From Methylomonas rhizoryzae (lineage in GTDB: Bacteria; Pseudomonadota; Gammaproteobacteria; Methylococcales; Methylomonadaceae): a stretch of 64,000 bases of DNA. Below the pieces are notes generated by a model. It saw only the letters and a program-made list of their open reading frames with translations, had not been told where the DNA came from and ran no database searches. The first letter of the stretch is position 1. Every line of letters begins with the position of its first letter. Below, in pieces: positions 52,431-62,204 of the stretch. A program made the position numbers and the translations under genes. The stretch is from NCBI RefSeq assembly GCF_008632455.1, contig NZ_CP043929.1:1426001-1490000 (forward strand). Direction: 5' to 3'.

Positions 52431-53078
52431 ATGGCAAGACCATTAATTCAAATGGCGTTGGATTCTTTAGATTTCGACCAAACCGTAGCTTTGGCCGATA
52501 AAGTAGCGCCATATGTCGATATTTTCGAAATTGGCACGCCTTGCATAAAATACAACGGAATCAACCTGGTTAAAGAATTGAGACAACGTTTTCCAAACCA
52601 ACTGCTGTTGGTTGACTTAAAAACCATGGATGCCGGCGAATACGAAGCCGGTGCGTTTTATGCAGCAGGTGCGGACATCTGCACCGTATTGGGCGTTTCC
52701 GGCTTGGCTACCATCGGCGGCGTCATCAAAGCGGCGAAAAAACACGCCGCTGAAGTACAAGTTGACTTGATCAACGTACCGAACAAAGCCGAGTGCGCAC
52801 GCGAATCCGCAAAAATGGGCGCGCAAATCATGGGCGTACATACCGGTCTGGACGCGCAAGCCGCCGGCCAAACCCCGTTTGCCGACCTGAACGACGTCGC
52901 TTCATTGGGCTTGAACGTTCGCGTATCCGTCGCCGGCGGTATCAAACCTGCCACTATCGATCAAACCGTTAAAGCCGGTGCCAACATCATCGTTGTCGGC
53001 GCTGCCATCTACGGCGCACCATGCCCGGCTACCGCCGCTCGCGAAATCCGCGAATTGGTCGAAGCTGCTGCAGCATAA
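52431..53078 (+). CDS. hps: 3-hexulose-6-phosphate synthase
   Basis: 215 residues. Orotidine-decarboxylase-like barrel with QMALDSLDFDQTV, the D-x-K-x-x-D triad at Asp62, Lys64 and Asp67 (LVDLKTMDAGEYEA), GVHTGLDAQAAGQTPF and VSVAGGIKPATI. It joins formaldehyde and ribulose 5-phosphate, the carbon-fixing step of the RuMP cycle. Codon choice is strongly biased towards the commonest codons, as expected of a very abundant protein. No phi (hexulose-phosphate isomerase) gene follows. Confidence 0.97.
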   Translation: MARPLIQMALDSLDFDQTVALADKVAPYVDIFEIGTPCIKYNGINLVKELRQRFPNQLLLVDLKTMDAGEYEAGAFYAAGADICTVLGVSGLATIGGVIKAAKKHAAEVQVDLINVPNKAECARESAKMGAQIMGVHTGLDAQAAGQTPFADLNDVASLGLNVRVSVAGGIKPATIDQTVKAGANIIVVGAAIYGAPCPATAAREIRELVEAAAA

Positions 53079-53118
53079 TATTGCTTGGTAAAAGTTCGCT
53101 TTTACTGAGTAAAAAGTG

Positions 53119-53152
53119 AAGGACGGGTGGCATAAGCCATCCGTCCTTTGTT
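53119..53152 (+). terminator. Terminator after hps
   Basis: AAGGACGGGTGGC (53119-53131) pairs with GCCATCCGTCCTT (53136-53148) with one G-U pair around a four-base loop; a T-rich run follows. Confidence 0.75.
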
Positions 53153-53216
53153 CGTTTTATAGAGTGGCGTTTCGCCGCACTATCATCAGAGATACTAAAA
53201 CAATAAGGAGACCCAC

Positions 53217-55226
53217 ATGCCTTCGCGCCGAGAATTAGCGAACGCCATCCGCGCACTCAGCATGGACGCCGTGCAAAAAGCCAACTCCGGACACCCTGGA
53301 GCCCCGATGGGGATGGCGGACATCGCAGAAGTCCTATGGAACGACTATTTAAAACACAACCCGACTAACCCGAAATGGGCCGACCGCGACCGCTTCATCC
53401 TGTCGAACGGCCACGGCTCCATGCTGATCTACTCCTTGCTGCACTTGGCCGGCTACAATCTGCCGATCGAAGAACTGCAAAAATTCCGCCAACTGCACTC
53501 CAAAACCCCGGGACATCCGGAGTACGGCTACACCGACGGCGTCGAAACCACCACCGGTCCTTTGGGACAAGGCATCACCAACGCCGTGGGCTTTGCTCTG
53601 GCCGAGCGTACCCTGGCCGGCCAATTCAACCGTCCGGGCCACGACATCGTCGACCATTACACCTACGTGTTCCTGGGCGACGGCTGCTTGATGGAAGGCA
53701 TCTCGCACGAAGCCTGCTCTTTGGCCGGCTCGATGAAACTGGGCAAACTGATCGCCTTCTACGACGACAACAACATCTCCATCGACGGCGAAGTGCGCGG
53801 CCACGGCAACGTAGCCGGCTGGTTCCACGACGACACCCCAAAACGCTTCGAAGCCTACGGCTGGCACGTCATCCCCAAAGTCGACGGCCACGATCCGGAT
53901 GCGGTGAAAAAAGCCATCGAAGAGGCGCGCAGCGTCAAGGACAAACCGTCCATCATCTGCTGCCAAACCATCATCGGCTTTGGTTCGCCCAACAAACAAG
54001 GCAAAGAAGAATGCCACGGCGCCGCCTTAGGCGAAGCCGAAGTCGCCGCTACCCGCGAACAACTGGGTTGGCCGCATCCGGCGTTTGAAATCCCGGCCGA
54101 CATCTACGCCGGATGGGACGCCAAAGCCAAAGGCGACCGTCTGGAAAGCGCCTGGAACGACAAATTCGCCGCTTACCAAGCCGCGCATCCGGACTTGGCC
54201 GCCGAATTCCAACGCCGCATGGCGGGCGACCTGCCGGCCGACTGGGCGGAAAAATCGGCGGAATTCGTGGCGGCGGTCGACGCCAAAGCCGAAACCATCG
54301 CCAGCCGCAAAGCCTCGCAAAACACCCTGAACGGCTTTGGCCCGTTGCTGCCGGAACTGTTGGGCGGTTCCGCCGACCTGGCCGGCTCCAACCTGACCCT
54401 GTGGTCCGGCTGCAAAGACGTCTGCGCCGAAGGCTACAACGGCAACTACGTCTACTACGGCGTGCGTGAATTCGGCATGAGCGCCATCATGAACGGCCTG
54501 ACCTTGCACGGTGGCTTCAAACCGTACGGCGCCACCTTCCTGATGTTCTCGGAATACGCCCGCAACGCCCTGCGCATGTCGGCCCTGATGAAAGCGCCGA
54601 GCATCTTCGTTTACACCCACGACTCCATCGGTCTGGGCGAAGACGGCCCTACCCACCAGCCGGTCGAGCAAACCGCCACCTTACGCATGATACCCAACAT
54701 GCAGGTCTGGCGGCCTTGCGATGCGGTCGAGTCGGCAGTCAGCTGGAAAGCGGCTATCGAACGTAAAGACGGCCCTAGCATCTTGATCTTCTCGCGTCAA
54801 AACCTGCCGCACATGACACGCAACGCCGGGCAAATCGCCGACATCGCCAAAGGCGGTTACGTGTTGCGCGGGGAAGGCAGGCCGGACGCGATCATCATCG
54901 CCATGGGCTCCGAAGTCGAATTGGCGGTCAAAGCCGCCGAAGCGTTGGCGGCGAAAGGTAAAAACATCCGCGTGGTGTCCATGCCGTCCACCAACGTATT
55001 CGAAGCCCAAGATCAGGCTTACAAAGACAGCGTATTGCCGCCTAGCGTCAGCGCGCGGGTGGTCGTGGAAGCGGGGGTCAGCGACGGCTGGTGGAAATAC
55101 GCGGGCAGCCATGGCAAAATCGTCGGGCTGGATCGTTTCGGCGAATCGGCGCCAGCCGGCCAGCTCTTCAAAGAGTTCGGCTTCACTGTCGATAACGTCG
55201 TCGCCAACGTCGAGGCTGTGCTCTAA
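53217..55226 (+). CDS. tkt: Transketolase
   Basis: 669 residues. Thiamine-diphosphate motifs: [47 protein letters not shown] and [11 protein letters not shown]; later [16 protein letters not shown] and [19 protein letters not shown]. It regenerates ribulose 5-phosphate for the RuMP cycle. AAGGAG lies 7 bases before the ATG. The bias to common codons matches hps, though a terminator separates the two. Confidence 0.97.
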   Translation: MPSRRELANAIRALSMDAVQKANSGHPGAPMGMADIAEVLWNDYLKHNPTNPKWADRDRFILSNGHGSMLIYSLLHLAGYNLPIEELQKFRQLHSKTPGHPEYGYTDGVETTTGPLGQGITNAVGFALAERTLAGQFNRPGHDIVDHYTYVFLGDGCLMEGISHEACSLAGSMKLGKLIAFYDDNNISIDGEVRGHGNVAGWFHDDTPKRFEAYGWHVIPKVDGHDPDAVKKAIEEARSVKDKPSIICCQTIIGFGSPNKQGKEECHGAALGEAEVAATREQLGWPHPAFEIPADIYAGWDAKAKGDRLESAWNDKFAAYQAAHPDLAAEFQRRMAGDLPADWAEKSAEFVAAVDAKAETIASRKASQNTLNGFGPLLPELLGGSADLAGSNLTLWSGCKDVCAEGYNGNYVYYGVREFGMSAIMNGLTLHGGFKPYGATFLMFSEYARNALRMSALMKAPSIFVYTHDSIGLGEDGPTHQPVEQTATLRMIPNMQVWRPCDAVESAVSWKAAIERKDGPSILIFSRQNLPHMTRNAGQIADIAKGGYVLRGEGRPDAIIIAMGSEVELAVKAAEALAAKGKNIRVVSMPSTNVFEAQDQAYKDSVLPPSVSARVVVEAGVSDGWWKYAGSHGKIVGLDRFGESAPAGQLFKEFGFTVDNVVANVEAVL

Positions 55227-55250
55227 TAAGGCTTAAGCGAAATCGCTGGA

Positions 55251-55285
55251 GCCGGTTTTACCGGATAACTTCCGGTAAAACCGGC
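55251..55285 (+). terminator. Strong hairpin after tkt
   Basis: GCCGGTTTTACCGG (55251-55264) pairs exactly with CCGGTAAAACCGGC (55272-55285) around a seven-base loop. No U-run follows, so it may end transcription weakly or protect the tkt mRNA 3' end. Confidence 0.6.
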
Positions 55286-55313
55286 AATAATTAAACTGAG
55301 TGAGGTGTGCAAC

Positions 55314-55589
55314 ATGATGAAAACAATTCTGAACCAAGGACTGTTCGCCGGCTTGTTACTGGTAACCGTTGCTGCAAATGCACAAGATTACCCGGCTGCC
55401 GATTTTCAACCGAAAGTGGTATATCAAGACGAATCGATAGTTAAACAAGCCGCTGCCGAATCGGCTCCTGTTGCCGCTGCGCCCTGCGCTAGCCAAGCCG
55501 CAGCGTCCGGCGGAGTAGTCGCCGAAGTTGACCCGAAATATCCGGCTGCGAATTTCCAGCCGAAAGTTTTATACAGCGATACCAATTAA
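55314..55589 (+). CDS. Small exported protein with two YPAAxFQPKV motifs
   Basis: 91 residues from the ATG at 55314, with TGAGG 8 bases upstream. A signal peptide (MKTILNQGLFAGLLLVTVAA ending NA) is followed by DYPAADFQPKVVYQD, an Ala-rich linker with one Cys, and a second KYPAANFQPKVLYSD at the C-terminus. No family is recognised. The mature form is about 67 residues, periplasmic or secreted. Confidence 0.75.
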   Translation: MMKTILNQGLFAGLLLVTVAANAQDYPAADFQPKVVYQDESIVKQAAAESAPVAAAPCASQAAASGGVVAEVDPKYPAANFQPKVLYSDTN

Positions 55590-55710
55590 TTCCATAACAC
55601 GCGAACGATTGTGGCCAGTTAGTCAGAAAACATGGGCGCGGTACGTTGACGAAATGCGTTATCGCTTAAGGGCGTTTGCGCATCACTACTATTGAATGGA
55701 GTATTCTCAA

Positions 55711-57048
55711 ATGAAACAAAGCAGTTTGATGAATAGCTTGTTTGGCTTCCTGCCGCCCTTGTTTTTCGACAAACCTAGCGGCGGCGGTTCGGTGGACAGA
55801 GATTCCGCAGCCGAGCCGGCCGAATTGACAGGCGTAGCCCGTTACCTGCAAAAGTTGGAGCCGGTTCCGGTGGAAGTTCCCGAGGACCAGCTGACCGGCG
55901 TGGCTAAATATTTAGCTCAGCAGGCGGCGATAGAAGCCGCGAATAGGCCGGAACCGGTTGTTGAAATCCAGGAGGAGCCGGTTGCCGAGCTACCCGAGCC
56001 GGAACCGGAACCTCAACCCAGCGGTGTGGACAAGTATTTGTCCAAGCAAAACGAAAATCCTATTTCACGGGTTGCTCGTTATCTAATCAAACAATCCATC
56101 CTGTCTAAAGAGGCACCGGTAACCGGAGTGGCCAAATATGTGACTCGCCACGACCACGAAGTGCATACGGTGACGGGAGTAGCCAAATACATTACGCGGC
56201 AGCACTTGCTGGACGGGGATGCGCCCGGCGTGACCGGAGTTGCCAAATATTTGCTGAAAAGCGAATTGCAGGCGAAAGAGGCCCCGGCTACCACCGGCGT
56301 AGCGAAATACGTCAGCCGGCAAACCGTGATCGCAAAAGATCAGCCGAAAACCACCGGCGTGGCGGCTTACCTTAAAGCTATGGAAAAAACCGAGCAGCAA
56401 ACCGTTCCCGCAACAGGCGTTGCCAAGTTTGTCGCCGAGCAAGAATTAGCGGCGAAAAAAGCCGCAGCAGCAGCTATCGTGGCGCGTTACCTCGAGCAAG
56501 AAGCCAGATTGCAGGAAGAAAAAGCCCTGCAAGTGGCGAACGACCTCGAACAAGACGTGGTTGGCGACGATGACGCCGCCGAACTAGTAGACGGGTCTAG
56601 CGTCGATAAATATCTGGCCAGACAAGCAAAAGCTGATTTATACCGTCCGACCGGAGTGGCACGCTATCTGGCCAAACAAGCGCAACTGCAAAGCCAGCAA
56701 GAGCCGTTGAGCGGCGTGGCCAAATACCTGGCCAAGCAAGCTTCGTTGGCTAAACAACAGCCTGCGATGACCGGAGTGAGCCGTTATCTGGCCAAACAGA
56801 TGTTGGCGGCAAAACCTGCCGTTAGCCTGAGTTCGGTAGCGAAATATGTGCGCGAACAAGAAGTACGCGAACGCAACGCCGGCGAACCGACCGGGGTGGC
56901 CAAATACGTTTCCAAACAAAGCTTACAGATTGGCGAGCATGGTCATCAATCCGGTGTCGATCGCTACGTCAATCGCTTGGCTGCTTCGGCAGACGGCGAA
57001 TTCGCCAGATCTACCGGCGTGGAAAAATATCTGCGCGGCCGGGGTTAG
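55711..57048 (+). CDS. Unknown protein with 19 'TGVAKYL' repeats
   Basis: 445 residues from the ATG at 55711, 9 bases after GGAG; an ATG at 55696 is an alternative. From about residue 40 it is a chain of 19 short repeats with consensus (T/S)GVAKYLxKQ, spaced mostly 18-30 residues apart by charged or Pro/Ala-rich linkers. Copies include TGVARYLQKL, SGVDKYLSKQ, TGVAKYVTRH, TGVAKYLLKS, TGVAKFVAEQ, SSVDKYLARQ and the final TGVEKYLRGR. There is no signal peptide, but the N-terminus is hydrophobic (LMNSLFGFLPPLFF). Repeats look like amphipathic helical motifs that could bind a partner many times. No function is known to me. Confidence 0.85.
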   Translation: MKQSSLMNSLFGFLPPLFFDKPSGGGSVDRDSAAEPAELTGVARYLQKLEPVPVEVPEDQLTGVAKYLAQQAAIEAANRPEPVVEIQEEPVAELPEPEPEPQPSGVDKYLSKQNENPISRVARYLIKQSILSKEAPVTGVAKYVTRHDHEVHTVTGVAKYITRQHLLDGDAPGVTGVAKYLLKSELQAKEAPATTGVAKYVSRQTVIAKDQPKTTGVAAYLKAMEKTEQQTVPATGVAKFVAEQELAAKKAAAAAIVARYLEQEARLQEEKALQVANDLEQDVVGDDDAAELVDGSSVDKYLARQAKADLYRPTGVARYLAKQAQLQSQQEPLSGVAKYLAKQASLAKQQPAMTGVSRYLAKQMLAAKPAVSLSSVAKYVREQEVRERNAGEPTGVAKYVSKQSLQIGEHGHQSGVDRYVNRLAASADGEFARSTGVEKYLRGRG

Positions 57049-57069
57049 CGTAACCGTTTAAATCTTTTG

Positions 57070-57108
57070 GGCCGATACTCCTGGTGTTAGGGAGTATCGG
57101 CCTTTTTT
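57070..57108 (+). terminator. Terminator after the TGVAKYL-repeat gene
   Basis: GGCCGATACTCC (57070-57081) pairs perfectly with GGAGTATCGGCC (57091-57102), followed by TTTTTT. Confidence 0.92.
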
Positions 57109-57198
57109 ATGCTTGCACTAACCTAGCGCGACGATAAATTGCTACAGTGTGGATTCGCTGGTTAATTGCAATCACGACAATACGGACAAAGACTGCAT

Positions 57199-57546
57199 AT
57201 GATTCGTCAACTATTTGCTCTAGGATTTGCCGTGGCTAGTTTAGCCGCGGCGCACGCAGACGACGCGTTGGAAGAGCCGCCGGCCGTACCGGAACCGCCC
57301 GAACTACCGCCGCGGGTACAATCCGGGGAGGAAATGGAGCCGGATATTACGATCATTCGTAAAGGCAAAGACACCATTCAGGAGTTTCGCCGCAACGGCC
57401 GTCTTTACATGATTAAGGTGCAGCCGGAAGTCGGGCCTCCCTACTATTTGTTGGATACCAACGGCGACGGCCAGATGGACGTCAAGAAAAACGATTTGGA
57501 CAAAAACACCAACATCAACCAATGGATCCTGTTCGAATGGGATTGA
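57199..57546 (+). CDS. DUF2782 family exported protein
   Basis: 115 residues from the ATG at 57199. Signal peptide (IRQLFALGFAVASLAAAHA), a Pro-rich stretch (EEPPAVPEPPELPPRV), then the DUF2782 core: ITIIRKGKDTIQEFRRNGRL, IKVQPEVGPPYYLLDTNGDG and a C-terminus NQWILFEWD. The family is small and gammaproteobacterial, with unknown role. Confidence 0.9.
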   Translation: MIRQLFALGFAVASLAAAHADDALEEPPAVPEPPELPPRVQSGEEMEPDITIIRKGKDTIQEFRRNGRLYMIKVQPEVGPPYYLLDTNGDGQMDVKKNDLDKNTNINQWILFEWD

Positions 57547-57816
57547 ACGGGCGGTTGGTGCAGTCGCGTTAGCCAGATGGGTTTTCCAGCCTAGCTCATG
57601 ACAGTGCAGATCGTCATCTTATAGCGTTGTCGGCCTAGGCGACAGTGTTGCCGTTGGTGCACCGGGTATGGGTGGCAATGCTGTTTATTACTTTAAATCA
57701 TGCTGGGAGCGACCTCCTCTTGTCGCGAATTAACCTTCGAGCCGGGCTGGTGTTGCCCCCGCTTTTGATTGTCCGGACTGATTGCCATGCTTTCATGGCA
57801 TAATAAAGAGTGGATT
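57547..57816. other. Leader of the cas genes; no CRISPR array
   Basis: This holds a palindrome (TGTCGGCCTAGGCGACA at about 57629-57645) and a relic of the palindromic repeat (GGGAGCGACCTCC...GTCGCGAA, about 57708-57731). TGCCATG/CATGGCA arms just before cas1 could be an operator. No type I-F repeats were seen. Confidence 0.4.
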
Positions 57817-58761
57817 ATGGAACAACTCACCGACCTGAAAGCCATCCTGCACTCCAAGCGCGCCAACATCTACTACCTGGAAAAATGCCGGGTGATGCAA
57901 AAAGACGGCCGTGTACTCTACCTGACCGAAGCCAAGGACGAAAACCTGTATTGGAACATCCCGATTGCCAATACCACCGTGATCCTGCTCGGCACCGGCA
58001 CCTCGATCACCCAGGCGGCGATGCGCATGCTGGCCGGCGCCGGCGTGTTGGTCGGCTTTTGCGGCGGCGGAGGCACGCCCTTGTTCAGCGGCTGCGAAAT
58101 CGAATGGCTGACCCCGCAAAGCGAATACCGCCCCACAGAATACGTGCAAGGCTGGCTGCAATTCTGGTTTGACGACGCGCCACGCTTGGCCGTTGCCAAA
58201 GCCTTTCAACAAGCCCGTGTCGATTATATCCGCAAGGTCTGGGGTAAAGACCGCGAACTGCAAGCCGAAAACATTTTCGCCGACGACAGCGCCATCGCCG
58301 CCGCGCTGGACGGCTACGCCGGGCAAGTCGAACAAGCCGGCAAAACCGGAGACCTGCTGCAACGCGAAGCCTTGCTGACCAAGCAACTCTACCGCTATGC
58401 CGCCAAAGCCACCCAACATGTCGACTTCAGCCGCGACCACGCCGCCAGCGATCTCGCCAACGGCTTTTTGAACCACGGCAACTACCTGGCTTATGGCCTG
58501 GCGGCCACGACGCTGTGGGTGCTGGGTATCCCGCACGGCTTCGCGGTGATGCACGGCAAAACCCGGCGCGGCGCGCTGGTGTTCGACGTCGCCGACCTGG
58601 TCAAAGACGCCATCGTCCTGCCCTGGGCCTTCGTCTGCGCCAAGGAAAAAATGAGCGAGCAGGAGTTCCGCCAACAAATCCTGCAAAAATTCACCGAGCA
58701 CAAAGCGCTGGATTTCATGTTCGAGCAGGTCAAGCGGCAGGCGTTACGGGAAAACGAATAA
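57817..58761 (+). CDS. cas1: Cas1, type I-F
   Basis: 314 residues from the ATG at 57817 (MEQLTDLKAILHSKRANIYY), the start that matches other Cas1f proteins; ATGs or GTGs upstream are less likely. Typical motifs are WNIPIANTTVILLGTGTSIT, GVLVGFCGGGGTPLFS, PQSEYRPTEYVQGW, FLNHGNYLAYGLAATTLWVL and HGKTRRGALVFDVADLVKDA. It is the integrase that adds new spacers, working with Cas2-3. Followed by cas3 with no clear terminator. Confidence 0.97.
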   Translation: MEQLTDLKAILHSKRANIYYLEKCRVMQKDGRVLYLTEAKDENLYWNIPIANTTVILLGTGTSITQAAMRMLAGAGVLVGFCGGGGTPLFSGCEIEWLTPQSEYRPTEYVQGWLQFWFDDAPRLAVAKAFQQARVDYIRKVWGKDRELQAENIFADDSAIAAALDGYAGQVEQAGKTGDLLQREALLTKQLYRYAAKATQHVDFSRDHAASDLANGFLNHGNYLAYGLAATTLWVLGIPHGFAVMHGKTRRGALVFDVADLVKDAIVLPWAFVCAKEKMSEQEFRQQILQKFTEHKALDFMFEQVKRQALRENE

Positions 58762-58873
58762 CCGGCATGAATGAAAATTACAGCGCCGTTCGTATCTCAG
58801 GGCGTAAATGCCGAGCTCAAAGGCCGTTCGCGATGAGCTCGTCGAATCGCAACCGCAAATTGGACGATTGCCT

Positions 58874-61800
58874 ATGATGGTCACCTTTGTCAGCCAATGC
58901 CAGAAGAAAGCCCTGGCCCGCACCCGCCGCGTCCTCGACGCCTTCGCCAACCGCATCGGCGACAACACCTGGCAAACCGTGATCACCGAGGAAGGCTTGC
59001 AAGCGGTGAAAAAATTACTACGGAAGACGGCGACGAAAAGTACAGCAGTGTCCTGTCACTGGATCAGATCAAGGAGCCGGAGCGAATTGGTCTGGATAGT
59101 CGGCAATCGCCGCCGCTTTAACTCGGCAGGTATCGTGCCGGTCAACAGCACGCAAAAATCGGTCGTAAACAATCAATGGGAAAGCGATTGGCACTATTTA
59201 CCTTTGATCAAAGCGCTGGCTACTATTGCTGCGCTGTTTCACGATTGGGGCAAGGCCTCGCTGTGTTTCCAAAACAAATTGTTGTCCAAGCAACCGCCCG
59301 ATCCGTTGCGGCACGAGTGGCTATCGTTATTACTGCTAAAAGCTTTGATCAACGGCGTGACCGAAGATGACCAATGGCTGAGGGTTCTGACGGACGGTGC
59401 CATTGATGAAAGCGCACTCCTGCAAGCCATCCGCCAAACTGGTAATAAACCGATGGCCAACCTGCCTGATGCAGCGGGTTTGATAGCTTGGCTGGTAGTC
59501 ACGCACCACAAACTGCCTGATTTCAGAACTAAGGATGAAGTCAAAGAATGGCAGGACGAGTCGGCGCCGAATCTACGCAAAACCCTCGCCTACATCACAG
59601 CCGACTGGGGCTATCAAAACGAAGCCGACACCGACCGCCTGAAGCAATGTTTCGAATTTCCCCACGGTCTGCTCAGCCAGTCCGCGCCCTGGCTGACACA
59701 ATTGCAAATCGCGGCGACCAAATTGCAGGCTTGCCTGCCGATGTTGGCACAAGCGATGGCCGACGGCAGCTACCGGTTGGTGCTGCATTATTGCCGTTTG
59801 AGCCTGATGCTGGGCGACCACAACTATTCTTCGCAAGACGCCGACCAAAACTGGCAAAAAGTCGTGCCGCTTTACGCCAATACCGACAAACACGGAGAGC
59901 CCAAGCAACTGTTGGACGAACACTTGGTGCGAGTGGCGAAACAGGCCGCGACCGTCGCTCGCCGCTTGCCTTTGTTCGAATCCGAGCCGCCGCCGGTTTA
60001 CGACGTAAAACGACTGAAACAAAAAAGCGCCGATGCCCGTTTTCGTTGGCAGGACCAAGCCGTGATGGCCATCAAGGCCTGGAAAACCACCCGGAATTTG
60101 GCGGAAACCCGTTTCGGTTTCTTCGCGGTCAACATGGCTAGCACCGGTTGCGGCAAAACCCTGGCCAACGCCAAAATCATGCAAGTCTTGTCCAAGGACG
60201 GCGAAAGTTTGCGTTACGCTTTAGCCCTGGGTTTGCGGACTTTGACGCTGCAAACCGGCGACGAATACCGCAAGCGTATCGGCCTGGATAACAGCGAATT
60301 GGCGGTACTGATCGGTTCGCGCGCGGTGCTGGAACTGCATAATCATGCCCGGCAACAGACAGAAGCCAGCGGGGTTGACGAGGCAAGCGGCTCGGAATCG
60401 GCCGAAGAATGGTGGGACGACAACGAGGTCGATTTCGACATTCCCGACCAAGCTCTCAGCGCCTTAAGCACCCTATGGACGGATAGGGCCGGCCAGATCG
60501 ATCAGCGCAAGCAAAAATTCCTCTATGCCCCGGTGCTGGCCTGCACCATCGATCATTTGATGGCGGCTACCGAGACCCGGCGCGGCGGGCGTTACATCTT
60601 GCCGAGCTTACGGCTGATGTCGTCGGATTTGGTCATCGACGAAATCGACGACTTTGACGGCGACGATTTGATTGCCATCGGTCGCTTGATTCATCTGGCC
60701 GGCATGTCCGGCTGCAAGGTGATGATTTCCTCGGCGACGATACCGCCGGCCTTGGCCGAAGGTTATTTCAACGCCTACCGCGAAGGTTGGCGTTTGTTTG
60801 CCCAGGCTCGCGGCTTGAACAGCCAAATCGGCTGTGCCTGGCTTGACGAATCGGACTGCGAAATTGCTACACTGCAAAATGCCGACATTCAAGCATATCG
60901 GCAAACGCATTGGGGTTTCGTCGAAAAACGTAGCGCCAGGCTGCAAAACGTCCGGCAAAACCCCGCCAAACGCATCGCCGAGATCGTCGATTTTTCTCCG
61001 TCGGAGGATAACGACCAAACACTCGAACAGGCTTATTTTAAGACGATGCAACAAGCCGTCGTCGATCAGCATCGCCGCCATGCCGAACCGGACCCGTACA
61101 GAGGAAAACGGATTTCGTTCGGCGTGGTGCGGCTGGCGAACATTCCGCCCTGCATCGCATTGACCCGTTATCTGGCGCAAGCGCAGGATTGGCCGCACGA
61201 CGTCGAGATCCGCATCATGGCCTACCATAGTCAGCAGGTCTTGTTACTGCGACACGAACAGGAACGGCATCTGGATGCGGTGTTAAAACGCGACCAGCCC
61301 ACCGCCGTGTTCGACGACTCTGTAATCCGCCGGCATATCGACTGCTGCCAAGCCGACAACTTGATTTTCATCCTGGTAGCGACGCCAGTCGAGGAAGTCG
61401 GCCGCGACCACGATTTCGATTGGGCGGTGGTCGAGCCGTCGTCTTATCGCTCCATCATCCAGTTGGCCGGGCGGGTGTTGCGGCATCGACCACACACGCC
61501 GAAAGCGCCGAATATCGGTTTGCTGCAATACAATTTGAAAGCGCTGTTGCAAGGCGACGATCTGCCGGCCTTTTGCCGACCGGGCTTCGAAAGCCCGCGC
61601 CAGCGGCTGGCAACGCATGACCTGAAACGGTTGATCCCCTCTGAACAATTGCAGGCTATCACCGCCGCGCCGCGTATTCGAAGCAACGCCGAACTCCGTC
61701 CGGCCGAGAATCTGGCCGATCTGGAACACCACTGCATTCAGAATTTGCTGACCCGCTACGGTAAACAAGGCCCGGAAAGCTTGCAAGGCTGGCTTAGCGG

Positions 61801-62188
61801 ATGCTGGTGGTTGACGGCCTTGCCGCAACATCTGACGCCATTTCGCCAATCCGATAAGCAGCGGATTTTATTCGACCTGCCGGACGAACAAGCCGATTGG
61901 CAGTTCGTCGAAAAACTACCGCAAGGCGGCACCAATACCGTTGAAAATACTTACAAAATCCAGCGAGCGGAATTAACCGACTTAGAAAAGGAGAGATGGT
62001 GGCTGTATCGGGATTATGCCGAGCTGCTCGAAAAACAGGCCGAGGAAAAGGGTTGGTCGTCAACCGAGGCGGCGTTGCGTTACGGCGAAATCAATGTGCG
62101 GATCGACGACAATGACCTGCTGACTGGCGAGCGTTTTGTGTTTGCTTATTGCGAGCAATTGGGCTTTTGGAAGCTTGGTAAAGATTAG
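58874..62188 (+). CDS. cas3: Cas2-Cas3 fusion nuclease-helicase, type I-F
   Basis: 1104 residues from the ATG at 58874 (MMVTFVSQCQKKALARTRRV). The first ~95 residues are the Cas2 domain (WQTVITEEGLQAVKKLLRK, AVSCHWIRSRSRSELVWIVG). The HD nuclease follows (ALFHDWGKASLCFQNKL), then the helicase: NMASTGCGKTLANAKIM (motif I), VIDEIDDFDGDDL (motif II), ISSATIPPALAEG and PSSYRSIIQLAGRVLRHRP. It shreds DNA marked by the Csy complex and joins Cas1 in adaptation. A longer start at 58808 is possible. No csy genes follow; the next genes are on the other strand. Confidence 0.96.
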   Translation: MMVTFVSQCQKKALARTRRVLDAFANRIGDNTWQTVITEEGLQAVKKLLRKTATKSTAVSCHWIRSRSRSELVWIVGNRRRFNSAGIVPVNSTQKSVVNNQWESDWHYLPLIKALATIAALFHDWGKASLCFQNKLLSKQPPDPLRHEWLSLLLLKALINGVTEDDQWLRVLTDGAIDESALLQAIRQTGNKPMANLPDAAGLIAWLVVTHHKLPDFRTKDEVKEWQDESAPNLRKTLAYITADWGYQNEADTDRLKQCFEFPHGLLSQSAPWLTQLQIAATKLQACLPMLAQAMADGSYRLVLHYCRLSLMLGDHNYSSQDADQNWQKVVPLYANTDKHGEPKQLLDEHLVRVAKQAATVARRLPLFESEPPPVYDVKRLKQKSADARFRWQDQAVMAIKAWKTTRNLAETRFGFFAVNMASTGCGKTLANAKIMQVLSKDGESLRYALALGLRTLTLQTGDEYRKRIGLDNSELAVLIGSRAVLELHNHARQQTEASGVDEASGSESAEEWWDDNEVDFDIPDQALSALSTLWTDRAGQIDQRKQKFLYAPVLACTIDHLMAATETRRGGRYILPSLRLMSSDLVIDEIDDFDGDDLIAIGRLIHLAGMSGCKVMISSATIPPALAEGYFNAYREGWRLFAQARGLNSQIGCAWLDESDCEIATLQNADIQAYRQTHWGFVEKRSARLQNVRQNPAKRIAEIVDFSPSEDNDQTLEQAYFKTMQQAVVDQHRRHAEPDPYRGKRISFGVVRLANIPPCIALTRYLAQAQDWPHDVEIRIMAYHSQQVLLLRHEQERHLDAVLKRDQPTAVFDDSVIRRHIDCCQADNLIFILVATPVEEVGRDHDFDWAVVEPSSYRSIIQLAGRVLRHRPHTPKAPNIGLLQYNLKALLQGDDLPAFCRPGFESPRQRLATHDLKRLIPSEQLQAITAAPRIRSNAELRPAENLADLEHHCIQNLLTRYGKQGPESLQGWLSGCWWLTALPQHLTPFRQSDKQRILFDLPDEQADWQFVEKLPQGGTNTVENTYKIQRAELTDLEKERWWLYRDYAELLEKQAEEKGWSSTEAALRYGEINVRIDDNDLLTGERFVFAYCEQLGFWKLGKD

Positions 62189-62204
62189 CGCCGGGAATGC
62201 CTGT

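Noticed and set aside
57547..57816. CRISPR array upstream of cas1
   Set aside because: No regularly spaced repeats; only one palindrome and a REP-like relic.
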